NCBI RefSeq assembly: GCF_000759835.1
Contig: NZ_BBNB01000014.1
Location: forward strand, 62,001 to 126,000
Length of the DNA: 64,000 bases
Source: Citrobacter sedlakii NBRC 105722
Lineage (GTDB): Bacteria; Pseudomonadota; Gammaproteobacteria; Enterobacterales; Enterobacteriaceae
Reading direction: 5' to 3'
Below the pieces are notes generated by a model that saw only the letters and a list, made by a program, of their open reading frames with translations, made no database searches and was not told where the DNA came from. Of the stretch, positions 32,903-41,109 are shown one piece after another. Both the position numbers and the translations under genes were made by a program. The first letter of the stretch is position 1, and each line of letters begins with the position of its first letter.

Positions 32903-33495
32903 TAAAACGCCTCCTCAAATTCAATGGTCATTGACGTTATCCCACCCGGTTTACGGTCAAATGCGCCCTGCAAGTTATCTGAAAGCTTGAATATCCCCCA
33001 TGGTTCTCGCACCTCTACCGTACTATTTGCCGCTGGAGATGACCGCAGCATTGGGGATATAGGGATCACAGCAACACCGCTGGAATTGCTGAATACATCC
33101 TCAGTCACTTTTTTCAGTTCCGAATTTACAGTCAGGTAGTAACCGGCTTGCATCACCATTGTATTAGCCGGCCAGCCTTTAGTTGAAAGGTTACTTCCTG
33201 TTTGATACGCATCCGTCACTAACACTGCGGCGGCAGTCGAGCCACCATCACGCCCCCAGTCACGAATTTTCACACGTCCATATTCACCGTCCAGTGACGC
33301 CAGTACTGCCTCAATTTTTCTGGCCTGAGCGTCATCCAGAACGTCATAGCCGACAGTACATTTCCACCGGGATCCCGGAAAGCGCACTACCTGGGATGAG
33401 CCATTGAATGGAGATCTGAATGTTTTGGTATTCGACTCGAGATACCAGTTGAGGGATGAAGGGCGAGGCCCTGGCCACTCTAATACATCAGCCAT
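32902..33495 (-). CDS. Distal tail-type minor tail protein
   Basis: 197-residue protein directly after the tape measure gene, in the lambda M or distal-tail position. The N-terminus (LEWPGPRPSSLNWYLESNT) and a central SRWKCTVGYDVL block are typical of siphophage distal tail components. It probably forms the ring joining tube and tip; function by position. Confidence 0.6.
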   Translation of the reverse strand: MADVLEWPGPRPSSLNWYLESNTKTFRSPFNGSSQVVRFPGSRWKCTVGYDVLDDAQARKIEAVLASLDGEYGRVKIRDWGRDGGSTAAAVLVTDAYQTGSNLSTKGWPANTMVMQAGYYLTVNSELKKVTEDVFSNSSGVAVIPISPMLRSSPAANSTVEVREPWGIFKLSDNLQGAFDRKPGGITSMTIEFEEAF

Positions 33496-33498
33496 CTG

Positions 33499-36387
33499 TT
33501 AAACTCCTAGTAATCTCCGCCCCTGCCCACGGTTCTGAAAATCCTGAAGCATTTCCTGTCTGGCCCGTCTGGCGCCGTCGTCAGCCCCTTTTCTGGCAGC
33601 ATCTTCCATTGCGCGATTCAATGCAGCGTCGCCATTTCCTGAAACATGAATCGTTTGCTGGACGATTATGTCGCCAGAGAAGCCCCCTCCCTGCGCTCCC
33701 ATCATCCTGACCCCCAGATTCCCGTCAGGCGTTCGGGCAAGTGGCATAATTGCTTCCGGCCCTGCTTCACCAAATACACCAGCGCCTTTAGCGAAGGCAA
33801 AAAGCTTCGGTGAATCAAATACACCGCCAGAATATGCGCTAAGTGATGGAGAGTTATAAACCCCACCTTTAGCATTTTGTTTGAAGAAATCCAGCCCACT
33901 TGATGCACTGCCATAGGCTCCGGAAGGAGTCGAGCCACCACTGTTCGCTGAACCAAATAACGAGCCCCAAATACCTGCGCCTTGCATTGATTTGATGCCG
34001 TTTACGATCATCGCGTTCAGTAGCACTTTTTGAAGGGACTTCAGAACACTCATAGACCACTCATTCCAGTCCGCTTTACTACCGCTTAATCCATCGGCCA
34101 TAGTATCGACAAGACCATTCATCGCTCCCTGAACAACGCCAGACATCTGGGTAGAATATGTCGATGCTGTATCCATCCAGTTTCGAAACCCCTGCTCCAC
34201 GCCGCCCAGCCAGTCATTGTTCATCGCGTCGAGGTTTTCATAGTGTTGCTGCATTATTGCCCTCTCGCGGCCTAACGCATCGGTCAGCATTTGTGATTTA
34301 GCGTTATACGTTTCCTCGCTCATACCTTTCGATTTATCTGCATAATCACGATCAAGTTGCTGTCGCTGAGTATTATATTTTTGTTCCAGTTGAAGCAGTT
34401 CCTGCATCTGTTTCTGCTGCTTCTCACCCAGACCGAAACCAGAATCCTGAACAGCATAGCTGGCCCGTAAATTATCCAGCCCCATCTCAAGCGTACTGCG
34501 ATACGATGCAAGTTCCGTCGCCTCCTTCATCAGGCGGTTATTTTTCTCCTGTTGGGCATTGCGCTCCATCAATGAAGTAATTTCGTCTTTACGAAGCAGT
34601 AGCGATTTTTGTGCGGTAGTTAATTGGGATGGTGATCGTGTTTCCAGAGTGGAAAGCTGCTGACGCCATTTGATGAGTTCCTGTTCAGAAGAAGACAGTT
34701 TGTTTGTTGCTTCAGCCTGAGTAACCAGCAGGGCATTTTGCTGGTTGAGCTGATCAATCATACGTTGCCCTGCATCTTCAGTAACGGCTTTACCTTTTGG
34801 CGCTGCCGGCGTTTTTGGGTCTTTAAATTGTTCGTCGATTTTTTTTCGGTTGTAAGCCTCTTTCTCAGGGCTAATGATCGAACCTGCGGCTCTCGCCTTA
34901 ATCAAGGCTTGCGTGTATGCTTCTTGTGCTTTGGCTCTCTTTTCTGCGTTGCTGGCGAAACGCTGATCGATGGCGTTGATTTCCTGCTGCGCTTTGATTC
35001 CGTCCTGCTGTTTTTTAAGGTATGAATCATAGGAATCGTTAATTACGTCCTGCGCAATCTTTTCCCCCTGAAGGGATGAAAATCGTTGTTTTAATAAAGC
35101 TAAGCCTTTTTGCTGTCGATCAAGGTCATCAGATTTCCAAGGACCGTATGGCCCTGAATTAGCAGCTTGTCCACGTTCCAAATCAGCAAGCGATTTCTGT
35201 GCGCGCTCAATCTCACTGCTGGCATTCTGTATTTTCTGTTCAAGAGAAGCCTCACGACCTACATCAAGCATGGAATCCCATGCCCATCCAGCAGCCTTAC
35301 CCAGTGCGTTCCACGCCGTTTCGAGTGTACCGAGGTTTTCCTTAATCTGATTCGACCGCTGGATCAGGGTAGAGGAATAGGCTTCACTGGCAACGCGAGC
35401 GGCTTCCTGCTGATTTCCTTCATCCTGAAGGGCTTTAATCTGGTTGTACGTTGACAGCGTCAGGAAGCGATACTGGTCATTAAGTTTAGTGATTGCATCC
35501 AGCGGGTCAGCTGCAATTTTGTTGAAATCACCGACTAACTGATCTGTCGCAATACCAGTGGCTTCGCTTGTTTTAACAACGGCAGTAGTCACACGTTCCA
35601 GCGAGTCTCCGGCAACCTTCCCGGACTCAATGAGTTGTTTTAGGACTGGCGCAGCGGCGGCAGTGGTAGAATTTGCTGCCGCTCCGGCTCTGGCTGCCAT
35701 ATCTGCCAGTTGACCAGATGTCTTCCCTACCTGATTACCCGTCAGGATAAGTGATTTATTAAATGCGTCCTGCTCCTGCGTGCCTTTGTAGTACGCCACG
35801 CCCAGCACGCCGACAGCAGCAGCAGCCAGTGTGAATGGATTGATCAGGCCCATCACATAAGAGCCGACACCTTTAATTGCCGGACCAATGCCGCCGAACA
35901 TATCTTTTAACTGCCCGCCCTGCTGTAACAGAACCATCAATGGTGGTTGCCCTGCGGCTAAGCTTGTGACGATATCGGTCATTTGCATCGGAACAAGTCG
36001 CATGGCAAAAGCGGTCTGCTTTGCTGACATGCCCGTATTTTTCAGTTGATCTGAAAAGCCGGTAAGACGATTGCGGGCCTCTTCAATTTTTTTCGAATAG
36101 ACATCAAAGGTCTCATCGTCCAGCATGCCTTTCGACTTAAATTTCGCCAGTTGTTGCTGTTGTTTATCCAGTTTATTCAGCGCAGCGTTAACCGGGTCAA
36201 TGCGGTCAAGTAGTTCCGATAATGCTGCAGACTCTTCCTCGGTGGCTTTTGTCACCTTCCCGGCACTGAACGCAGCTTTCCGCCCCCATTCAGTCAATCC
36301 ATGTAGGGCACTGGTCAGGCTTTCAGCATTTTTTTCTGCGCCGGTGCTGTCGATAATGATGGCAAGGCGGGATTTCTGTTCTGACAT
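33499..36387 (-). CDS. Tail tape measure protein
   Basis: 962-residue tape measure that sets tail length. Long heptad coiled coils run through about residues 20-130 and 370-720. A hydrophobic Ala/Gly segment (about 180-205) may act as a membrane-crossing part during DNA ejection. The C-terminal lambda-type TMP domain includes WSMSVLKSLQKVLLNAMI. The ATG has a GGAG site. A terminator lies just upstream, so expression depends on antiterminated late transcription. Confidence 0.92.
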   Translation of the reverse strand: MSEQKSRLAIIIDSTGAEKNAESLTSALHGLTEWGRKAAFSAGKVTKATEEESAALSELLDRIDPVNAALNKLDKQQQQLAKFKSKGMLDDETFDVYSKKIEEARNRLTGFSDQLKNTGMSAKQTAFAMRLVPMQMTDIVTSLAAGQPPLMVLLQQGGQLKDMFGGIGPAIKGVGSYVMGLINPFTLAAAAVGVLGVAYYKGTQEQDAFNKSLILTGNQVGKTSGQLADMAARAGAAANSTTAAAAPVLKQLIESGKVAGDSLERVTTAVVKTSEATGIATDQLVGDFNKIAADPLDAITKLNDQYRFLTLSTYNQIKALQDEGNQQEAARVASEAYSSTLIQRSNQIKENLGTLETAWNALGKAAGWAWDSMLDVGREASLEQKIQNASSEIERAQKSLADLERGQAANSGPYGPWKSDDLDRQQKGLALLKQRFSSLQGEKIAQDVINDSYDSYLKKQQDGIKAQQEINAIDQRFASNAEKRAKAQEAYTQALIKARAAGSIISPEKEAYNRKKIDEQFKDPKTPAAPKGKAVTEDAGQRMIDQLNQQNALLVTQAEATNKLSSSEQELIKWRQQLSTLETRSPSQLTTAQKSLLLRKDEITSLMERNAQQEKNNRLMKEATELASYRSTLEMGLDNLRASYAVQDSGFGLGEKQQKQMQELLQLEQKYNTQRQQLDRDYADKSKGMSEETYNAKSQMLTDALGRERAIMQQHYENLDAMNNDWLGGVEQGFRNWMDTASTYSTQMSGVVQGAMNGLVDTMADGLSGSKADWNEWSMSVLKSLQKVLLNAMIVNGIKSMQGAGIWGSLFGSANSGGSTPSGAYGSASSGLDFFKQNAKGGVYNSPSLSAYSGGVFDSPKLFAFAKGAGVFGEAGPEAIMPLARTPDGNLGVRMMGAQGGGFSGDIIVQQTIHVSGNGDAALNRAMEDAARKGADDGARRARQEMLQDFQNRGQGRRLLGV

Positions 36388-36403
36388 TGAGATCTCCGGG
36401 CAT

Positions 36404-36428
36404 TAAAAAAGCCGCACGGTGGCGGCTA
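36404..36428 (-). terminator. Terminator ahead of the tape measure gene
   Basis: Minus-strand GCCGCCACC-GTGCGGC type hairpin followed by T6, 17 bases upstream of the tape measure ATG. It closes transcripts from the inserted antirepressor block. Confidence 0.75.
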
Positions 36429-36556
36429 CTGATCGTTTATCAGGATGTTAATGGTTTATATACCTGGCTATGTTTGATACTCAGCCCGTCAGTGGTGGGA
36501 CACTGGCGAACCTATATGAAGAGGGATGGCTGATTACCTCTGTATAAGGAATTAAG

Positions 36557-36787
36557 ATGAGCAAAGATAACAAAACCCCCAGCACTGACGCGGTGACAAT
36601 AGCTCATGATGTGCTTATGGCTGGAATTATCTCTACATTACCTCCGGAGCAAGCAGCAACAATAAAGAAATTTGCTATGTCCAGACTAAACGCGCGTTTA
36701 GATTTAGAGCGCTCAAAGTCGGAGCCGAATAACTTCGTTTTACAAATGCTCAATGATTCAATTGATTGTGTACAGAAACTAGTTTAA
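36557..36787 (+). CDS. Small moron protein, unknown
   Basis: 76-residue mostly helical soluble protein on the plus strand inside a minus-strand late region. An AAGGAAT ribosome-binding site precedes the ATG. No family recognised. It overlaps the 3' end of the convergent gene at 36784 by 4 bases, so the two are probably expressed at different times. It is a typical moron (own strand, between terminators). Confidence 0.6.
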   Translation: MSKDNKTPSTDAVTIAHDVLMAGIISTLPPEQAATIKKFAMSRLNARLDLERSKSEPNNFVLQMLNDSIDCVQKLV

Positions 36788-37146
36788 GGAAATTTAGCGC
36801 CGGAGCTTTTGAGTGCATTGGTAATAATACTTTCAGTGTTGCCTTGCATAACTGCGACCTCTTTAACCGCGGCCTGATTCTTGGCCGCATTGATAATTTT
36901 TACAATTACCTGATTAGCATGCTCTTTAGCCCGTTGATTGTGCCTTTCCAGTGTAAAATCAGTTATTAACTCTTCGCTGTATGGAATGTTAGCCAGCGTT
37001 TTTGAACCGATATTTACCGACACATTACTGCCAATGCGCTGTATGAATTTCATGGCTAAGTCTTTGTTCATAGTAACACTTAATCCATTCTTTTCTGGAA
37101 ATTCCACCTTGAACTCCAGCGCTTCAACTTGTTGTTCTAAAGTCAT
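36784..37146 (-). CDS. Small protein, unknown
   Basis: 120-residue soluble protein with no recognised family. The ATG at 37146 has GGAG 6 bases upstream and is preferred over 37188, which lies across the terminator hairpin. The terminator at 37177-37202 separates it from the antirepressor genes upstream. Confidence 0.6.
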   Translation of the reverse strand: MTLEQQVEALEFKVEFPEKNGLSVTMNKDLAMKFIQRIGSNVSVNIGSKTLANIPYSEELITDFTLERHNQRAKEHANQVIVKIINAAKNQAAVKEVAVMQGNTESIITNALKSSGAKFP

Positions 37147-37176
37147 AACTATCTCCTGCCTTTCGGCATCAGGTAA

Positions 37177-37202
37177 TAAAAAACCCATCCTGAGATGGGT
37201 TT
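37177..37202 (-). terminator. Terminator after the Rha-like antirepressor
   Basis: Minus-strand AACCCATC-TCAG-GATGGGTT stem followed by T6. It ends the arc-ant-rha transcript. Confidence 0.9.
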
Positions 37203-37219
37203 AGGTGTATTTAAGTAGA

Positions 37220-37945
37220 TTAGGCCGCCGCACTGACGCCGAGCAGTCTGGAGATCTTCGTGATGCCTTTAGCAGTTATTAGCACCTGTTCAACAATTTT
37301 CTCACTGCCATCAGAACGGTTGACCGTCGTCACTTTATGCTCAAGATAGCCAGACTGAATTTTGTCCTGATAACCAAGCCATGCTTTGCCACCCGCGCGA
37401 CGATAGATCCAGTGCCACTCGGAAAGTAGCTTGAACAGGGACTTAGGCTGAACCTGTAAATGCTTGGCAGAATCGGTAATGCACATGCTGCCATCTGCTT
37501 TCGCGATACGTTCCAGAGCTTCAACATCCGGCTTCATTTCATCGACCTGATGCTCAAGTGCAATTACCTTCTCGCTATAAGTCAGCAAAGTACCGCGCAG
37601 GAACGTAGCGTCATTGAGTGCCGCCATTGCATCAAATGCAGGCTTAGAAACCTGTTTCTCAAGTTCTTGCCAACGATCTACCAGCCGGGCTGTAAACTCT
37701 GGAGAGAGTTGAGCAACGACTACGATACTGTCGCGCTTACCTTGCTCTCCTTCAAATACATAAAATGCTACCGGGCGGCCTGCTGTAGCCTTTTCCTCAA
37801 TTTGAGGAGAAGCAATCACTCCTCGTTCAATCAAGGTTTCGACTGTCCTCTTCACATTGTCATGGCGCTTCCCAACCAGGCCAGCAATATCAATGCTGGA
37901 CATGGTGACAAGCTGATCTTGTACTGCTAAAGTATGTTTAGTCAT
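37220..37945 (-). CDS. Rha-KilAC antirepressor-like protein
   Basis: 241-residue two-domain phage regulator. The N-terminal pRha-type domain (residues 1-95) reads VTMSSIDIAGLVGKRHDNVKRTVE and ELSPEFTARLVDRWQELE. A short coiled coil follows, then a C-terminal KilAC/ANT domain (about 140-235, KHLQVQPKSLFKLLSEWHWIYRR). Such proteins act as antirepressors or block lysogeny in IHF-deficient hosts. It is second in a minus-strand unit after the P22-type antirepressor gene. Confidence 0.85.
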   Translation of the reverse strand: MTKHTLAVQDQLVTMSSIDIAGLVGKRHDNVKRTVETLIERGVIASPQIEEKATAGRPVAFYVFEGEQGKRDSIVVVAQLSPEFTARLVDRWQELEKQVSKPAFDAMAALNDATFLRGTLLTYSEKVIALEHQVDEMKPDVEALERIAKADGSMCITDSAKHLQVQPKSLFKLLSEWHWIYRRAGGKAWLGYQDKIQSGYLEHKVTTVNRSDGSEKIVEQVLITAKGITKISRLLGVSAAA

Positions 37946-37975
37946 ATACGTTCCTACACGTTGTTAGACTTCAGT

Positions 37976-38008
37976 GAACCGCCAGTCCTACCTGGCGGTT
38001 TTTCTTTT
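37976..38008 (+). terminator. Plus-strand terminator between the two antirepressor genes
   Basis: ACCGCCAG-TCCTAC-CTGGCGGT followed by TTTTCTTTTT on the plus strand. No plus-strand gene ends here, so it would stop antisense transcription entering the immI-like region from the left. Confidence 0.75.
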
Positions 38009-38012
38009 TGCC

Positions 38013-38819
38013 CTACTGTAAACTCTGTATCGCCCCTATCACCTCCTCTTTCGGGGCTACTAGCCATCCTTTTCCCCTGAAAAATTTAACAAACCCATCA
38101 AATGACATGACCACTTGATCTTCTGTTAATGGATAAGATCCCTGCACTACACCTTTTTCATCGGTGTAAATCATCGTTCGCCCCGACCCGCTAAGCGGCA
38201 TTGCTGACTGAAATGGGATTGGTTTGTTATCTTTTGGCAAAAGATCGCCTTCCAGTACCTTACCTGCCAGATACTCCATCGCTTCAGCAACCTGTTTAGG
38301 CGTCAACTCGTCAATATGGTTAACGCCAAACTCGCGGTGGATCATTTTATAAAGCGGTTGATAGTGAATACCTGTTTTGCCCATGATGCGGTTAACCAGA
38401 CCACGCAGCGGGGTGCGATCGTCGGTGCTGGTCTTGCGCGGGTTAACCGCCTGCCCTTTGGTCCAGTAGTCATGCAAAATGGTGAAGCATTCTTCCTGAT
38501 ACTGGATCAACTTATCGCGGATATCAGCGCGAACTTTCTCTGGGTTGATGCTAAACAACCACCCGTTGAGTTTCTTTAGTGGGAGAACAAGCATTTTCTG
38601 AATGCCGCCAGCGGAAGGTATATTCATATGAATACACCCAAACTTACCAATGTGGCGAGCCAGTTTCTGCTGCTGTGTGCCCCAACTCATGCCAAGGTTT
38701 TCAACGATAGGTTTCATCGCAACATAAGCGATACCGGCAGCCATAGCAGTAATAACCTGCTGACCGTTGAACGGCACGTAAGAGGTGTTAACAGCTTCAA
38801 GAATTGCTATACTTGTCAT
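38013..38819 (-). CDS. ant: P22 Ant-like antirepressor
   Basis: 268-residue antirepressor of the P22_AR type. The N-terminal domain (about 1-120) has the family motifs [42 protein letters not shown] and [19 protein letters not shown]. The C-terminal P22_AR_C-like region has [20 protein letters not shown]. It would bind and inactivate the lysis-lysogeny repressor. It is downstream of the Arc-like gene, as ant follows arc in P22. Confidence 0.9.
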   Translation of the reverse strand: MTSIAILEAVNTSYVPFNGQQVITAMAAGIAYVAMKPIVENLGMSWGTQQQKLARHIGKFGCIHMNIPSAGGIQKMLVLPLKKLNGWLFSINPEKVRADIRDKLIQYQEECFTILHDYWTKGQAVNPRKTSTDDRTPLRGLVNRIMGKTGIHYQPLYKMIHREFGVNHIDELTPKQVAEAMEYLAGKVLEGDLLPKDNKPIPFQSAMPLSGSGRTMIYTDEKGVVQGSYPLTEDQVVMSFDGFVKFFRGKGWLVAPKEEVIGAIQSLQ

Positions 38820-38888
38820 GTCAATATTCCTTGGTGGTTTGTTGATACCGAAGCCCCAAAGGTTGCCGCCGATGGGGCTTCACTGTTT

Positions 38889-39062
38889 TTACTGACCATT
38901 TGCACGTTCCTCACGCAGGCTTTTCGCCAAGCGCTGAACTATTGCAGAGTTGATAGAAATTCCATCCATTTCTGCCAAATGGCGGATCTCTTCCTTCATG
39001 CGCTCAGGAAGTCGAAGCATGAAGTTTTCACTTTTTTTACCCGTATAAAGAATCTCACTCAT
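38889..39062 (-). CDS. arc: Arc-like ribbon-helix-helix repressor
   Basis: 57-residue DNA-binding protein. A beta strand (ENFMLRLPERMKEEI) and the helix motif MDGISINSAIVQRL match the Arc/MetJ fold. The ATG at 39062 has AAGGGG upstream; an ATG at 39089 lies in the operator and is rejected. It is first in the arc-ant-rha unit and presumably limits transcription from its own promoter, as Arc does at Pant. Confidence 0.85.
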   Translation of the reverse strand: MSEILYTGKKSENFMLRLPERMKEEIRHLAEMDGISINSAIVQRLAKSLREERANGQ

Positions 39063-39086
39063 TTCAATCCCCTTGCATTTTGATAT

Positions 39087-39151
39087 CACGGTGAAATGAT
39101 TTCACCGTGTCGCTATTTAGTCAATCTTTTTTTGATTACACTGTGATATCA
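39087..39151. promoter_or_regulatory. Operators of the Arc/Mnt-like switch
   Basis: A perfect 23-bp palindrome, CACGGTGAAA-TGA-TTTCACCGTG (39087-39109), and a related half-site CACTGTGATATCA (39139-39151), itself an inverted copy of TGATATCACGGTG at 39081. All lie in the 107-bp divergent intergenic region. They are the obvious binding sites for the two ribbon-helix-helix repressors. Confidence 0.75.
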
Positions 39152-39169
39152 GATTTGAAGAGGTATCAC

Positions 39170-39454
39170 ATGAAAGGTATGCGGAACATTGCCCCATTCG
39201 GCTTGAGAATGCCGGATGAATTAAGGGAAGCTATAGCAGAACGCGCCAAGCGCAACGGCCGCTCTATGAATTCCGAGATAGTGCAGATTCTTGAAAACGC
39301 CATTTCAGGGTCACAGGTTGGTTCTGTACGTATTGGTTTCGGTGAGAGTGATTTTGTCGAGATCGATCCAAGCGATCATAAGTCTGTGATCAACGGTCTT
39401 TTCGAATTGATGCATAAACTCCAGGTTGGGGATAACGATACGAAGCCCACTTAA
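39170..39454 (+). CDS. mnt: Mnt-like ribbon-helix-helix repressor
   Basis: 94-residue repressor. The N-terminus reads FGLRMPDELREAIAERA and NGRSMNSEIVQIL, almost the P22 Mnt core (FNFRMP, NGRSMNSELLQIV). A C-terminal helix for tetramerisation follows. The ATG at 39170 has a GAAGAGG site; an earlier in-frame ATG at 39107 lies within the operator region. It is expressed divergently from arc and would keep ant silent in the lysogen. Confidence 0.9.
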   Translation: MKGMRNIAPFGLRMPDELREAIAERAKRNGRSMNSEIVQILENAISGSQVGSVRIGFGESDFVEIDPSDHKSVINGLFELMHKLQVGDNDTKPT

Positions 39455-39609
39455 CTGTTAAAGAACACCTACAGGAGTAATTAAAGCGTCTGTAGGTGCT
39501 CAAAGATAGGGTGGCAGATGAAGAAATTACCCATCAGGTAATTTGAATAGATATGAACATCTGTGATCGCACAAAATGCGAAAACCCACCTGAATGGGGC
39601 TTTCAGTGG
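39455..39609. terminator. Convergent gap with hairpins after the Mnt-like gene
   Basis: Plus strand: CACCTACAG (39466-39474) pairs with CTGTAGGTG (39490-39498). Minus strand: GCCCC..GGTGGGTTTT at about 39577-39606 is a weak terminator for the secreted-protein gene. No coding frame seen. Confidence 0.45.
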
Positions 39610-39906
39610 TTACCTGTTATCAAGCCCCTTTAAATATCCGACTAAATCCTTGGCGTTCTCACAATGTTTTTTATCTTTTGGGATGATTTTGCTTTCATCC
39701 AGACAACTTTGCGTATAGAACCCAGCGTTATACATCGCAAATGAAGCCAGGGATAACACCATTTGTTCGCACAAAGCTTCATCCTGGTGTCCTTTGCACA
39801 CCATCTCCGCCCCGTCTTTTAACTCTTCAACTGGAGTTTTATCTTCTGCTAATACGTTGAAAGAAAACAAAACAGGCAGAATTACAACCGCTATTGTTTT
39901 TTTCAT
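39610..39906 (-). CDS. Small secreted Cys-rich protein
   Basis: 98 residues from the ATG at 39906 (AGAGGGAG site). A signal peptide (KKTIAVVILPVLFSFNVLA) ends at about residue 20, leaving a ~78-residue periplasmic protein with four Cys in the pattern C-x9-C-x21-C-x13-C. A second protein of the same build is at 60100-60390. Its start overlaps the FtsK-gamma gene stop by ATGA. Function unknown; possibly a superinfection or periplasmic inhibitor (speculation). Confidence 0.65.
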   Translation of the reverse strand: MKKTIAVVILPVLFSFNVLAEDKTPVEELKDGAEMVCKGHQDEALCEQMVLSLASFAMYNAGFYTQSCLDESKIIPKDKKHCENAKDLVGYLKGLDNR

Positions 39907-40259
39907 TTTCTCCCTCTTGGCCAAGGAATCACATTGGACATATCCACACCCTGTAGATCATCATTTTCTTTACTGAATTCCGCCCATTGATAAAAATCGG
40001 AAAAATTAACACTCCTATTCCCGCCATGGTCCTGAGCGCTAACCACACCATTAACCTCCATTCGTTCAATAAGTCGTGATGCACGGTTAAACCCAATTCT
40101 GAATTGCCTTTGAAGAAGGCTGATTGAAGGATTTTGCCTTTCAATAACAAAATGTACGACCTGGTCGAAAAGCGGATCATCATAATCGTCGCTGTCCACA
40201 TCCCTATCCCCATCATTAACATTTTCACACAGATTAGCACAGGGACAGAGCGAGACCAT
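39903..40259 (-). CDS. Stand-alone FtsK gamma-domain protein
   Basis: 118-residue protein whose residues 28-85 (DPLFDQVVHFVIERQ..., RQFRIGFNRASRLIERMEVNG) closely copy the gamma winged-helix domain at the C-terminus of chromosomal FtsK, which reads KOPS sequences and activates XerD. The motor and membrane parts are absent. An acidic linker precedes the domain and a basic C-terminus ends PRGRK. It lies just after the tail chaperone T frame. It may bind KOPS-like sites on phage or host DNA, or compete with FtsK. Confidence 0.85.
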   Translation of the reverse strand: MVSLCPCANLCENVNDGDRDVDSDDYDDPLFDQVVHFVIERQNPSISLLQRQFRIGFNRASRLIERMEVNGVVSAQDHGGNRSVNFSDFYQWAEFSKENDDLQGVDMSNVIPWPRGRK

Positions 40260-40262
40260 GGG

Positions 40263-41044
40263 CTATTTATTTTCAGTCAGCCTCTGCTGCCTCTTTGTCC
40301 ATGTATCCAACCACAAATCATCAAGCGCAAAAATCGCAGTATCGAATTCATCACGTTCAAGGGAGATCTTGCGTGAAGAAAGATAACATTCGATGTCGTG
40401 AAGTGAGATAGGCAGCGGGACACCAGCCATTCCAGCATAAAGCCGTGAGCGGGAAATAACGGAGTAAGCGTTGAGGATTTCCACCGTTACTCCGTCAATT
40501 TCAGGCTCTGGAATTGGCGGGAGTTTTAATTTCTCCCTTCGCCACCTTGCCTTTTCACCGTGCTCCCCGCCGAACTCACTCAGCCACTTTTGCGCTTCGA
40601 TGGCTTTTTTACGGTTTCCTGCTTTTTCTGCTCTTTTCCCTGGGCGATGCTGGCGGCCTCAGCCAGAATTTGCCAGTAAATCACTGGTTCCTGTTTCATA
40701 AGTGCAGCACCGCGTTCCGGCGTGTACTCAATCGGAATCTCTTTGCCATCAACAAGCTCACCGACACCCTTCCAGTCTTTCAACAGGTAACGCGCGCAGT
40801 TATCGATTAGCAGGTCATCAGCGGAGTCAATTTCTCCGACCGATGACAGGCTAAATTCGCTGGTTCCCACCTGGTAACTGGCATCCATCTTTTCAATATG
40901 GCGGCGGATAAGCGCATTACGTGAGCGGTACTGGTCGTTATCAATGCTGCTGACGAGTAGTTTCAACCCTTCAATAGGTTTCAGCTCTTTCAGTGGTGTA
41001 AACCAGCGCTCGCCGCCAATATCAATTCGTGGAGTCAAGATGAT
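40263..41044 (-). CDS. Tail assembly chaperone GT fusion, made by -1 frameshift
   Basis: About 260-residue product: reading starts at the G frame ATG (41044), slips back one base at 40604-40610 and continues in the T frame to the stop at 40263. The joined sequence runs VKK|AIEAQKWLSEFGGEHGEKARW and then the T domain (ILNAYSVISRSRLYAGM...). In lambda-like phages the G:GT ratio coats the tape measure protein and recruits tube subunits. The T part has no strong start of its own; a GTG at 40484 is not needed. Confidence 0.88.
40580..41044 (-). CDS. Tail assembly chaperone G
   Basis: 154-residue product of the unshifted frame, starting at the ATG at 41044 (GGAG site). It follows the tail tube gene and precedes T, the lambda G position. 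The C-terminal Lys-rich tail (KEQKKQETVKKPSKRKSG) covers the slippery site. It chaperones the tape measure and is absent from mature virions in the family. Confidence 0.85.
   Translation of the reverse strand: MILTPRIDIGGERWFTPLKELKPIEGLKLLVSSIDNDQYRSRNALIRRHIEKMDASYQVGTSEFSLSSVGEIDSADDLLIDNCARYLLKDWKGVGELVDGKEIPIEYTPERGAALMKQEPVIYWQILAEAASIAQGKEQKKQETVKKPSKRKSG
40604..40610 (-). promoter_or_regulatory. Slippery heptamer A-AAA-AAG
   Basis: Minus-strand A AAA AAG in the correct phase (GTA AAA AAG CCA), the most shift-prone E. coli -1 heptamer, 24 bases before the G stop. It lets ribosomes enter the T frame. Confidence 0.88.
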
Positions 41045-41109
41045 CATTAAAAGCTCCTGCATTAAAAATGCCCGCGCCGCCATGCAGAGCGGAACGGGCA
41101 AGGGAAATT

